Positions 44,435 through 52,179 of a DNA stretch of 64,000 nucleotides are shown here, one piece after another. This DNA comes from an uncultured Eubacteriales bacterium. Its GTDB lineage: Bacteria; Bacillota; Clostridia; Oscillospirales; CAG-382. Numbering within the stretch: position 1 is the first letter of the stretch; each line of letters opens with the position of its first letter. The stretch is from positions 1 through 64,000 of the forward strand of contig CAKSEL010000005.1 of the NCBI GenBank assembly GCA_934446675.1. The letters are read 5' to 3'. Below the pieces are notes generated by a model. The model saw only the letters and a program-made list of their open reading frames with translations, was not told the origin of the DNA and did no database searches. A program made the position numbers and the translations under genes.

Positions 44435-46504
44435 ATGGCAAATTTATCAGCCGACACAAAAAACATAAAAAATGTGTGTCTTTTGGGACACGGAGGAAAC
44501 GGAAAGACTTCACTCGCAGAAGCAATGCTGTTTTTGGCTAAGGAAACAGAACGTCTCGGCAAGACCGGCGACGGAAACACGGTATGCGACTGCGACGCTG
44601 AAGAAATCAAGCGCAAATTTTCGATTTCTGCTTCAGTTGCTCCGCTGTTCTGGAAAGGCAGCAAGATAAACTTCATAGACACACCCGGTTTTCTCGACTT
44701 TGCCGGAGAAGTAAAGCAGGCTCTGAGAGTTTCGGGAACGGCGCTTATAGTTATGGACGCAAAGAGCGGCGTTGACGCAGGAAGCGAGCTTGCATGGGAG
44801 TATGCAACAGAGGCAAGAATACCCAAAGCTTTCTTTGTCAACAAAATGGACGACGACAACGCAAACTTCGGTAATACGATAGAGGCAATGCGCGAAAAGT
44901 TCGGTCACATAATCTGCCCTGTCGCAATACCGATAATCATTGACAGAAAACCTCTCGGATACGTCGATCTTATCACACTTACGGGCTACGAATACATAAA
45001 AGACGGCACCATAAAGGAAATGCCGATACCCGACGCGAGCATGGAAAAGGTAAACGTATTCCGCGATATGCTTGTGGAGTCCCTTGCGGAAACAAGCGAC
45101 GAGATGATGGAAAAATTCTTTGCCGGAGAAAAGTTTACGCTTGAAGAAATGCAGACTGCTCTCAATCTCGGCATAATAAACGGCTCTATCGCACCGGTAA
45201 TGGTAGGCTCTGCGGCAACGCTCATGGGTGTTGCACCGCTGCTTGACATTATAGCCGCGTCTTTCCCCAATCCTCTTGACAGATACGGCGAAAGAGACGA
45301 GAACGGCGAGAAGATCAAGCCCGATCCCGACGGTGAAACGGCTGTATTCATATTCAAGACGGTTGCCGACCCGTTTGTAGGCAAGATGTCATACTTCAAG
45401 GTCATGAACGGCACGCTGAAAAAGGACATGACGCTCACAAACCTCACAAACGGCAATGCCGAAAAGTTTGCGCATATATATGTTATCCGCGGCAAAAAGC
45501 AGACGGAGGTCGATATGCTCAACTGCGGCGACATAGGCGTTACTTCAAAGCTTGCCTCAGCCTCCACGAACGACACCTTCGGCGGCAAAATCAAGTATGC
45601 TCCCATCGAATATCCCGTTCCGTACCTTACCATGGCAATAGAACCTAAGGCAAAGGGCGACGAGGACAAAATATCTCAGGGCATTGCAAAACTGCTCGAC
45701 GAGGACAAGACACTCTCCTACAAGAACAATGCCGAGACGCATCAGATGACGGTATCGGGCTTGGGAGATATGCACCTTGACGTTACGGTTTCAAAGCTAA
45801 AGACACGTTTCGGCGCGTCGGTAAATCTTACACAGGCTCGTATTCCCTACCGCGAAACAATAAAGAAATCGGTTCAGGTAGAGGGCAAACACAAGAAACA
45901 GTCGGGCGGCAGCGGTCAGTTCGGCCATGTAAAGATCACATTCTCGCCCGGCGCCGACGAAGGTCTTACCTTTACACAGAGCGTTGTAGGCGGAAGCGTA
46001 CCCAAAGGATTTTATCCGGCAGTTGAAAAAGGTCTGCTTGAGGCAATGCAGAAAGGCGTTCTTGCAGGATTCCCGGTTGTAAATCTTGCAGCCGACCTTT
46101 ACGACGGCTCATATCACCCGGTTGACTCGAACGAAATCTCCTTTAAGCTTGCGGCAAAGCTTGCGTACAAGGAAGGTCTGCCCAAAGCCTCTCCGGTACT
46201 TCTCGAACCCGTTGGCGCGCTTAAAGTATCCGTGCCCGATTCGCTTGTCGGCGACGTTATAGGAGATCTCAACAAGAGACGCGCAAGAGTTCTCGGCATG
46301 AATCCCGACGAAAAACGCGAGGGTTACACCTTAGTCGAGGCTGAAGCGCCGCAGGCTGAAATGGCAAACTACGTAATTTCACTGCGTGCAATGACACAGG
46401 GACGCGGAAGATTTGATTACGACTTTGTACGCTACGAGGAAGTTCCCGCTCCCAACTGCGCAAAGATAATCGAAGAAGCCAAAAAGTACAACGCCGCAGA
46501 ATAA
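44435..46504 (+). CDS. Elongation factor G-like GTPase (FusA2/EF-G2 type)
   Basis: 689 residues with the five-domain layout of EF-G. The P-loop is GHGGNGKTSL rather than AHIDAGKTT, as in EF-G2/FusA2-type paralogues. G3 is DTPGFLDF, with Phe where canonical EF-G has the catalytic His of DTPGH, and the switch I RGITI segment is replaced. G4 NKMD is intact. Domain IV (KKQSGGSGQFGHVKI, SVPKGFYPAVEKGL) is present. It is thus a paralogue, not the main translocase; some relatives do not support translation alone. Own promoter and terminator; not near rpsL/rpsG/tuf. Confidence 0.9.
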   Translation: MANLSADTKNIKNVCLLGHGGNGKTSLAEAMLFLAKETERLGKTGDGNTVCDCDAEEIKRKFSISASVAPLFWKGSKINFIDTPGFLDFAGEVKQALRVSGTALIVMDAKSGVDAGSELAWEYATEARIPKAFFVNKMDDDNANFGNTIEAMREKFGHIICPVAIPIIIDRKPLGYVDLITLTGYEYIKDGTIKEMPIPDASMEKVNVFRDMLVESLAETSDEMMEKFFAGEKFTLEEMQTALNLGIINGSIAPVMVGSAATLMGVAPLLDIIAASFPNPLDRYGERDENGEKIKPDPDGETAVFIFKTVADPFVGKMSYFKVMNGTLKKDMTLTNLTNGNAEKFAHIYVIRGKKQTEVDMLNCGDIGVTSKLASASTNDTFGGKIKYAPIEYPVPYLTMAIEPKAKGDEDKISQGIAKLLDEDKTLSYKNNAETHQMTVSGLGDMHLDVTVSKLKTRFGASVNLTQARIPYRETIKKSVQVEGKHKKQSGGSGQFGHVKITFSPGADEGLTFTQSVVGGSVPKGFYPAVEKGLLEAMQKGVLAGFPVVNLAADLYDGSYHPVDSNEISFKLAAKLAYKEGLPKASPVLLEPVGALKVSVPDSLVGDVIGDLNKRRARVLGMNPDEKREGYTLVEAEAPQAEMANYVISLRAMTQGRGRFDYDFVRYEEVPAPNCAKIIEEAKKYNAAE

Positions 46505-46524
46505 AAACATATAGCAAAATAATT

Positions 46525-46558
46525 GCCCGGTTCGGTTTTTAATTCCGTTCCGGGCTTT
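46525..46558. terminator. Terminator between the EF-G-like and XRE genes
   Basis: GCCCGG at 46525-46530 pairs with CCGGGC at 46550-46555, with an inner CGG/CCG extension; a short T-rich tract follows. Convergent genes on both sides. Confidence 0.7.
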
Positions 46559-46601
46559 ACTTATATTCTTTTTTTACAACAATGTGCGCTTTTACGCATA
46601 A

Positions 46602-46811
46602 TTATTCCTTTACATATTCGAGTATATCGGATATTTCACAGCCTGCCGCCGTGCATATGCGTTCCAGCACATAGCTGTCGTAGCGCGTAACCTTATTTTT
46701 ATAGTAATTATCTATTATCTGATACCTTATCCCAGTGCGTTTTGACAGTTCATACCGTGTGATATTCTTTTTTGCAAGCATTTTTTCGAGTGTCAGTCTT
46801 ATTTTTGCCAA
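46602..46811 (-). CDS. Small XRE-type helix-turn-helix regulator
   Basis: 69 residues, almost entirely a Cro/CI-type HTH: KKNITRYELSKRTGIRYQII, then DNYYKNKVTRYDSYVLERIC, ending DILEYVKE. The frame extends to 46859, but GAGGTGA lies eight bases before a TTG at 46811, and the minus-strand -10 box lies within the longer frame. It is divergent from a small unknown gene over overlapping promoters and a perfect palindrome, so it probably represses both genes. Confidence 0.85.
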   Translation of the reverse strand: MAKIRLTLEKMLAKKNITRYELSKRTGIRYQIIDNYYKNKVTRYDSYVLERICTAAGCEISDILEYVKE

Positions 46812-46830
46812 GGTTATCACCTCAATATAT

Positions 46831-46859
46831 ATTTTATTGAATATATATCCTCTTGACAA
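46831..46859 (-). promoter_or_regulatory. Promoter of the XRE gene
   Basis: On the minus strand TTGTCA (46859-46854), 17-bp spacer, TAAAAT (46836-46831). Its -35 box overlaps, on the opposite strand, the -35 box of the divergent promoter. Confidence 0.65.
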
Positions 46860-46881
46860 TTCACTTATATAAGTATATACT
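46853..46881 (+). promoter_or_regulatory. Promoter of the small unknown gene at 46926
   Basis: TTGACA at 46853-46858, 17-bp spacer, TATACT at 46876-46881. The -10 box lies inside a perfect palindrome. Confidence 0.75.
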
Positions 46882-46888
46882 TATATAA
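46865..46888. promoter_or_regulatory. Palindromic operator candidate
   Basis: A perfect 24-bp palindrome whose half-site is TTATATAAGTAT. It covers the spacer and -10 box of the plus-strand promoter and lies just upstream of the minus-strand -35 box. Likely binding site of the adjacent XRE protein. Confidence 0.7.
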
Positions 46889-46925
46889 AGATATATAAAA
46901 TCTGCGGAAAGGAAAAACGGCACGG

Positions 46926-47243
46926 ATGGCGGCAGCTGCGGTAAAAATAAACGGAAGAACGCCTTTGGACACCTATTTCAGCGTAGACGGCAAAGGATTT
47001 TTTGCGTCATCGGGCGGAGGTTTCTTTATACCCGACGGAATGCACACGGTAAAGCTTTCAAAGCGCCGCAAAGACGGCAGAGAAAAGGTATTTTACTCGG
47101 TAACGCTGAATTTTACAAGGCACACGTGCATAGAATTTAACCTTGAAGTGAATTTCGATTATATTATATGCAGCGTCACGCACACAATTCACGAAATGAC
47201 GGAACAGGAAAGAATTAAGTTTTTCAAATCCGAAAAAAACTGA
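46926..47243 (+). CDS. Small protein of unknown function, XRE-controlled
   Basis: 105 residues, no signal peptide or membrane segment. The middle is beta-rich (FSVDGKGFFASSGGGFFIPD, GMHTVKLSKRRKDG, REKVFYSVTLNF) and recalls PEGA-like or Ig-like beta folds, but I cannot assign a family. The C-terminus (HEMTEQERIKFFKSEKN) is helical. ATG with AAAGGA 12 bases upstream. Divergent from the XRE regulator and probably its target. Confidence 0.72.
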   Translation: MAAAAVKINGRTPLDTYFSVDGKGFFASSGGGFFIPDGMHTVKLSKRRKDGREKVFYSVTLNFTRHTCIEFNLEVNFDYIICSVTHTIHEMTEQERIKFFKSEKN

Positions 47244-47257
47244 CGGTACAACAAAAA

Positions 47258-47298
47258 CAGCAGGTCGGCTGATTGGCTTTCCTGCTGAATTTTTTATT
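47258..47298. terminator. Terminator between the unknown gene and scpA
   Basis: CAGCAGG at 47258-47264 pairs with CCTGCTG at 47281-47287; T-rich on the plus side (ATTTTTTATTTT). Weaker on the minus side, where it follows scpA. Confidence 0.7.
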
Positions 47299-47309
47299 TT
47301 ATATTATAT

Positions 47310-48149
47310 TTATGCGTCTTTTTCTTTATCCCTTACCAGCACAAGACGGCAATCGGTATTATCCTGAGAAATCTGTTCGACTACTATTCTTCTGCCCTTG
47401 ATAAGCTCAAGCACCGCCAAGAATGTCGCCACGATCTCACTTCTCGACTCGGCATTTTCAAAGAGTCCGGCAAAGTCGCAATTTCCTTTACGCACAAGGA
47501 TTTTCATAACGTGAAGTATTCTTTCGTTCACGCTGACGTGACGTGTAGTGCGTATAAGGTTATCGAGCTTCTGCGTATTCTCGTTTGCCTCCATAAGCTC
47601 GATTTTTCTTGAGTACACCCTTAAATATGCGTCCTGGAGCAGGCTTATATCATGGTGCAGCTTATACTCCTCTTTTTTCATATCTTCAAGCTGTTCCGGA
47701 GGCTTTTCATAACGTCCGGAATACGAAAACTCGCGTTCGTGAAGAACAACGGCTGTCTGTTTTGCCCTCTGATATTCAAGAAGCATATCGACAAGTTCCT
47801 GTCTTGGATCGTCCTCTTCTTCGTTATTTCTCGGCAGCAGCATTCTCGACTTAATCACCATGAGCTGGCTTGCCATAACTATAAACTCCGACGCTATCTC
47901 CATATCGAACTGTTCCATTTTATGAAGATACTCCATATACTGGTCAAGTATAAGCGCTATGGGTATATCATAGATACTAACCTTATTTTTTGCTATAAGC
48001 GACAGCAGCAGCTCAAGCGGTCCCTCAAAGATTTCAAGCTTATACATAGGCTCGTCCGTCTCATAGAGATCCGACGCAAGCACCTCATCATCTATTTTTC
48101 CGGCGTCCGGCGAAACCGCCGTTTCAATATCCGTTACATTTTCCGTCAT
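47310..48149 (-). CDS. scpA: Segregation and condensation protein A
   Basis: 279 residues; kleisin subunit that bridges SMC heads in bacterial condensin. Family features: FEGPLELLLSLIAKNKVSIYDIPIALILDQY near the N-terminus, SEFIVMASQLMVIKSRMLLP, and a C-terminal winged helix (EIVATFLAVLELIKGRRIVVEQ). ScpB, its usual neighbour, is not next to it; a hairpin follows directly. Last gene of a four-gene operon after the site-2 protease gene (24 bases). Confidence 0.94.
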   Translation of the reverse strand: MTENVTDIETAVSPDAGKIDDEVLASDLYETDEPMYKLEIFEGPLELLLSLIAKNKVSIYDIPIALILDQYMEYLHKMEQFDMEIASEFIVMASQLMVIKSRMLLPRNNEEEDDPRQELVDMLLEYQRAKQTAVVLHEREFSYSGRYEKPPEQLEDMKKEEYKLHHDISLLQDAYLRVYSRKIELMEANENTQKLDNLIRTTRHVSVNERILHVMKILVRKGNCDFAGLFENAESRSEIVATFLAVLELIKGRRIVVEQISQDNTDCRLVLVRDKEKDA

Positions 48150-48173
48150 ATTGCAAAAACTTCCTTTTCTTTA

Positions 48174-48863
48174 TTACAGAAAGCACGGGAACAGCGACAG
48201 AAAGCTGTTGAAAAGCCCGAATATAAGATTTGAAAAGAAAAAGATTATTCCGTCGAGCTTTCCGAAGTACAAAAGCAGCATTACCGCAAACATGATATAC
48301 TGTTCGTAGCGTTCTATCGCATATGCAATTCTTGTCGGCAGCAGCACCGACGCAAGTCTTGAACCGTCAAGCGGCGGCAGAGGTATAAGGTTAAACACTG
48401 CAAGGCTTATATTTGCCGAAACAAAGCTGTATGCAAAAATCGACCACATACCGTAAAACGTGCTTATACTCTGAATTCTCACAAGGTCAAAGGCAATAAA
48501 GTTTGAAAATCTGTAAACCGCAAGTCCCAGAAACGCAAGAACAAGGTTTGAAACGGGACCTGCCGCCGCGACTATGCAAATATCTCTTCTCGGCTTGCCG
48601 AAATTTCTCGGATTTATCGGAACGGGCTTTGCATATCCGAAGCCGAACAGCAGCATCATGGCGGTTCCTATCGGGTCAAGATGTTTTAAGGGATTGAGCG
48701 TAAGTCTGCCGAAATTGCGCGCCGTCATATCTCCGCATTTATACGCGGCATATCCGTGGCTGTATTCATGCACGGTAAGAGAAATGAGTATTATCGGTAT
48801 ATACAGCAAAAGCTGAACAAAAGTTTCACGCGAAAAGCCGTTTCTGATTGCGTTTATAAGCAT
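48174..48863 (-). CDS. Site-2 protease family (M50) membrane metalloprotease
   Basis: 229 residues, about six helices. The zinc site HEYSHGYAAY (HExxH) lies in the second hydrophobic segment and NLIPLPPLDGSRL supplies the conserved Asp. This is the minimal M50 type without PDZ domain, common ahead of scpA in Firmicutes. Substrate unknown. GGAGG precedes the ATG; 13 bases separate it from trmL. Confidence 0.92.
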   Translation of the reverse strand: MLINAIRNGFSRETFVQLLLYIPIILISLTVHEYSHGYAAYKCGDMTARNFGRLTLNPLKHLDPIGTAMMLLFGFGYAKPVPINPRNFGKPRRDICIVAAAGPVSNLVLAFLGLAVYRFSNFIAFDLVRIQSISTFYGMWSIFAYSFVSANISLAVFNLIPLPPLDGSRLASVLLPTRIAYAIERYEQYIMFAVMLLLYFGKLDGIIFFFSNLIFGLFNSFLSLFPCFL

Positions 48864-48876
48864 TGAAGATCCTCCG

Positions 48877-49380
48877 TTACTTAATCATGTCTTTTAAAAA
48901 TCCCGCCTCTTGCAGTCCTTCAAAATTATTCTGTCTCAGCACTTCATAGACCGCAATGGCTGCCGAATTTGAAAGGTTAAGGCTGCGCAGATTTTCAAGC
49001 ATAGGAATTCTTACGCATTTATCGAGATTCTTTTTAAGTATACTTTCGGGTATTCCTGCGGTTTCCTTACCGAAAACAAGAAAGCAGTTATCCGGATATT
49101 CGACCTCGGTATAGCACCGCGGCGCCTTAGTCGAGAAATAGAAGAAATGACCGCCGGGGTTCTTATCGTAAAAATCATCAATATTTTTATAATAATGTAT
49201 ATCGAGATATTTCCAGTAATCCAGTCCCGCTCTTTTGAGTTTTGCGTCGGTAATTTCAAATCCGAACGGTTCTATAAGGTGAAGGCTTGCTCCGGTCGCG
49301 GCGCAGGTACGCGATATATTTCCCGTGTTCTGCGGAATTTCGGGTTCAAGCAGCACAACATTGATTTTTTTCTTAGGCAT
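48877..49380 (-). CDS. trmL: tRNA (cytidine/uridine-34-2'-O)-methyltransferase
   Basis: 167 residues, a minimal SPOUT knot. Signatures: VLLEPEIPQNTGNISRTCAA, LDYWKYLDIHYY, LVFGKETAGIPESIL and RSLNLSNSAAIAVYEVLRQ. Modifies the wobble nucleotide of certain tRNA-Leu species. Starts two bases after the LUD gene. Confidence 0.94.
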   Translation of the reverse strand: MPKKKINVVLLEPEIPQNTGNISRTCAATGASLHLIEPFGFEITDAKLKRAGLDYWKYLDIHYYKNIDDFYDKNPGGHFFYFSTKAPRCYTEVEYPDNCFLVFGKETAGIPESILKKNLDKCVRIPMLENLRSLNLSNSAAIAVYEVLRQNNFEGLQEAGFLKDMIK

Positions 49381-49382
49381 TA

Positions 49383-50030
49383 TTAATATCCGAGCTCCTC
49401 ACCGACAAGTATTACCTTTATTCTGTCCTTTTGTCTGAGCTGCTGTCTGCCGGTAACAACGCTTGACACGCATATACGTTTATCCGACGAGCAGTTAAGA
49501 CACCGTCCTGCCTGTGTACACGGCGTATCGAGTCCGAGTCTTACGGCGTTTGCCGGAGCAGCTATCTCACAGACGCGCTTTTTAGCTTCATCAAGATCAC
49601 GCACTATCTTATTATATCCTGCAATTACTATAACGCTGTTCGGGCCGAACGTAAGAGCCGCCACTCTGTTTCCGTTACCGTCCACGTTATACAGTTCTCC
49701 GCGTTCCGTTACGGCGTTTGTACTCATTATATAGCAGTCGGCGCTGAAACATTCGCGATATATCTTTCCTATTTGCTCAGCCGACAGCCCCTTTTCGTAT
49801 CTATCGAGAAAATTATACGAGCCCGAGCGCAGCAATTCGATAACGCCCGATTCAAACAGCGTCATAGAGCCGCCCACACCGACGGTATCGCCGGGATTTA
49901 TAAGCGACGAAACGAGTTCGAGCGCCTCCTCGCAATTATCCGCGCACTCACAGTACATATTATTATTACGCAGCGCCTGCGCCGTTCTCTCCATACGAAG
50001 TCTTATTATATCATATTTATTCTTATCCAT
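49383..50030 (-). CDS. LUD domain (lactate-utilisation type) protein
   Basis: 215 residues with the LUD fold: NPGDTVGVGGSMTLFESGVI, CFSADCYIMSTNAVTERGEL, NVDGNGNRVAALTFGP, and a C-terminal cluster CTQAGRCLNCSSDKRIC. Related proteins (LutC/YkgG) take part in lactate oxidation, but the lutA and lutB partners are absent, so the role is open. A GTG at 50039 overlaps the GGAG, making the ATG at 50030 the better start. Confidence 0.85.
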   Translation of the reverse strand: MDKNKYDIIRLRMERTAQALRNNNMYCECADNCEEALELVSSLINPGDTVGVGGSMTLFESGVIELLRSGSYNFLDRYEKGLSAEQIGKIYRECFSADCYIMSTNAVTERGELYNVDGNGNRVAALTFGPNSVIVIAGYNKIVRDLDEAKKRVCEIAAPANAVRLGLDTPCTQAGRCLNCSSDKRICVSSVVTGRQQLRQKDRIKVILVGEELGY

Positions 50031-50179
50031 ACTTTTCACGCTCCCGGAGAAAGTTTTATTACTATGATTTTACCACTAATTTATGTACAAGTCAACAAGC
50101 GTGCGAAACAAGTTCTTTTTAAAGCGGATTACAGGTTTACTCAGGGCGGGTGAATTTAGAATATTTTTGCCTGTTTAAA

Positions 50180-50352
50180 GCGAAAATGAATAATTCACTG
50201 CCATGTGCAACCCTATTCACCCTCTTTTCGGAATCGAAAAGAGGAAAGATACTTTGTGTTTATCTAACTAACGCTTGTTTTTGGCGAAAAAGAATAATTC
50301 ACTGCCATGTGCAGCTCTATTCTCTCACTTTTCGGAATCGAAAAAGTGACAA
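50180..50352 (+). repeat. Two-copy direct repeat, 104-base period
   Basis: Units at 50180-50248 and 50284-50352 share GCGAAAA, then GAATAATTCACTGCCATGTG, then a short palindrome CTTTTCGGAATCGAAAAG-like hairpin (exact in copy one, slightly changed in copy two). Confidence 0.75.
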
Positions 50353-50722
50353 AAGATTTTCGCCGCTCAAACGCCGCAGCGAAAGCGCGGCTTCCTCTCC
50401 ACACATCAAACTATCGTCGGTAAGACTTTTCCGCACCTCCGAAGTCTGCAATCTTCGCTCGCAGATGCTCCGCACTGCTCGATGGGGCTGGTTTCTTAAC
50501 AATGGTTTGGTTGACATAATGTAAATGATTGTGCCATGTCACGTTGCGGTCTGCGTAAACTGTGTTTTGGGTGCAAAAAAGTAATTTTTTCAAGTTATTA
50601 CGCAGTCAACAGGACTTGTTTTTGTGCCCAGCTTGCCTGACGGCAAGAAACTCGGGTCAAATTCTACTTTTATGTATAGTAAAAAACTCTGTGCAAAGTT
50701 TCACACAATGCACAGAGTATAT
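50345..50722 (-). repeat. Dispersed non-coding repeat, copy B (inverted)
   Basis: Read on the minus strand it matches 16 to about 395 of this window: the terminal hairpin (50686-50694 with 50710-50718), CTGTTGACTGCGTAATAAC, ACACAGTTTACGCAGACCGC and CATCGAGCAGTGCGGAGCAT are all kept in the same order and spacing. Confidence 0.8.
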
Positions 50723-50734
50723 TTTTGTATTAAG

Positions 50735-51150
50735 TTTTATCAAACTTGCACTTTTCCGCCAGCCAAACATAAATGTAACATTCAGCCGTAGTCATCTCGC
50801 GACAGCGAGCTGGTCGGAGAAGTAAGTCCTGTTGACTGTTTGAGTTATATTAAAAGTAACACTTTTCCCGAAAATAGTTTAACTTTGTACAAAACCCCAT
50901 ATACGCGCGCCTGTCGCGCGGCGATTTTGCCGTAAGCTACACGGACGTACCGTAGTAGCAAAGCGGTCGCGCTTGTAAAGGTAATTGAGGTGCGGAAGTC
51001 CATGTTTAGGGCATTTACGCTCTTTAGAGTGAAATCCTCCCGTCGGGGGATTGTCAAGGGGCGAGTAGTCCCTTGAACGGCTTTTCGACAGCTTTTCTCC
51101 GTAGAAAAGCGTCAGTACAAAGTCGCACTTTGAAGAATATTTCCCGTTCC
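50735..51150 (+). repeat. Dispersed non-coding repeat, copy C (diverged)
   Basis: The ends match copy A in direct orientation: GTCATCTCGCG(N)CAGCGAGCTGG-like and GTCCTGTTGACTG near 50790-50840, and TTTTCTCCGTAGAAAAGCGT with CACTTTGAAGAA near 51092-51145. The middle is different, so the copy is mosaic. Copies B and C lie back to back, in opposite orientations. Confidence 0.65.
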
Positions 51151-51191
51151 AGCTCAAAACAATTACCACTTCCCCAACTGCACCGCCCCAC

Positions 51192-51902
51192 TCAGTATAA
51201 CCTGTTTATAATGCCCTTCAGATATTGCACAGGGTAATGAGCGTTAAAAGAAAAGAGAAACGGCAGCCTTGTGTTGCCGACGCCAAATCTTGCACCGACA
51301 TGACGGAAACCGAAAATAGCAGGAGGAACCTTTGTAACAATGTCATTGCCGTTTTCGACCCTCACGGTATCGGTGACACGCTTGTTATACGACTTTGCAA
51401 ACGCCGCGTTCCCAACTCTCGGACAGCCGTAAGTCGTGACGCTGATACTCTTGTCCGGAAAGTTGTATTGTAAATCAATTGCGCACAGTACGGCAAGCGC
51501 CGCACCCCGTGAATGCCCGGTAACTATAATTTTGCAGGGTTTGTCGGAAATCAGCAAATGTATTCTGTCACGCACAAGCTTGTTTTTGTACGCGGTTATA
51601 AAACCTCCGTGAACACGCACGTCCGACTCATAATTTCCGTAAGGTATGACCTTTTTGCAAAACGCAAGATTTGACAGCCACTCCTTTTTGCTGTCAGTTC
51701 CGCGGAATACTATCGTCACGGTATTGTTCTTTATGTTCATGCAGTATTCCGTATCGTTTGCCCAGGAATATGTAGTTCCTCCGCAAAACGGCACGCATCC
51801 GTTATATATCTGTGCGCAGTAAGTGAGATTTTCCGTAAGGCGTTCTTTGAACATTTGCATCACCACAACAGAATTATATGCGGCAAAGTTCAATTCTGCC
51901 AA
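51192..51902 (-). CDS. Class 3 lipase family protein (alpha/beta hydrolase)
   Basis: 236 residues, no signal peptide. The nucleophile elbow is VTGHSRGAALAVL; the presumed catalytic Asp lies in NGNDIVTKVPP and the His in NAHYPVQY near the end; VIVFRGTD-like TIVFRGTD forms the oxyanion strand. Similar proteins hydrolyse acylglycerols or phospholipids; substrate unknown. The start is uncertain: a TTG at 51902 has no clear ribosome site, and ATGs at 51860 or 51854 are alternatives, with a TATAAT-like box just before them. Confidence 0.85.
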   Translation of the reverse strand: MAELNFAAYNSVVVMQMFKERLTENLTYCAQIYNGCVPFCGGTTYSWANDTEYCMNIKNNTVTIVFRGTDSKKEWLSNLAFCKKVIPYGNYESDVRVHGGFITAYKNKLVRDRIHLLISDKPCKIIVTGHSRGAALAVLCAIDLQYNFPDKSISVTTYGCPRVGNAAFAKSYNKRVTDTVRVENGNDIVTKVPPAIFGFRHVGARFGVGNTRLPFLFSFNAHYPVQYLKGIINRLY

Positions 51903-52093
51903 AAATATCCGTATGTTTGCACAATTTGTAAAAAAAGAATTTTTTGTATTGTGAAACGGAACTTTTATTTCCGCATTCCGTCGAATTTCAGTGTAAAGAC
52001 AAGATTTTTCCGCTTAAAAATATGCCTTGTATAAGTTTTGCTTTTCTGCAGCAAAAACTAAGGAAAATTAAGAAAAAAATTGTCGAAAAACTC

Positions 52094-52122
52094 TTGTGTA
52101 AATACTAAATATGGTGTATTAT
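52094..52122 (+). promoter_or_regulatory. Promoter of the SLH/Big_5 protein gene
   Basis: TTGTGT at 52094-52099, 17-bp spacer, TATTAT at 52117-52122. Confidence 0.6.
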
Positions 52123-52179
52123 ATTAGTAGTTATATCAATATGAGTAAAATCAGTTTACATAATGAAAGGAAAGATTTT

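Larger units (their letters stand above)
50031..51191. other. Gene-poor region of repeats
   Basis: About 1.16 kb without a credible gene. It holds two 70-base direct repeats (50180-50352), an inverted copy of the left-end repeat (50345-50722) and a diverged direct copy (50735-51150). Short open frames are fragments of the repeats. Confidence 0.75.

Noticed and set aside
51830..51902. TATAAT-like box inside the N-terminus of the lipase gene as proof of a shorter start
   Set aside because: A transcript from that box would be nearly leaderless at the inner ATGs; I only record the start as uncertain.
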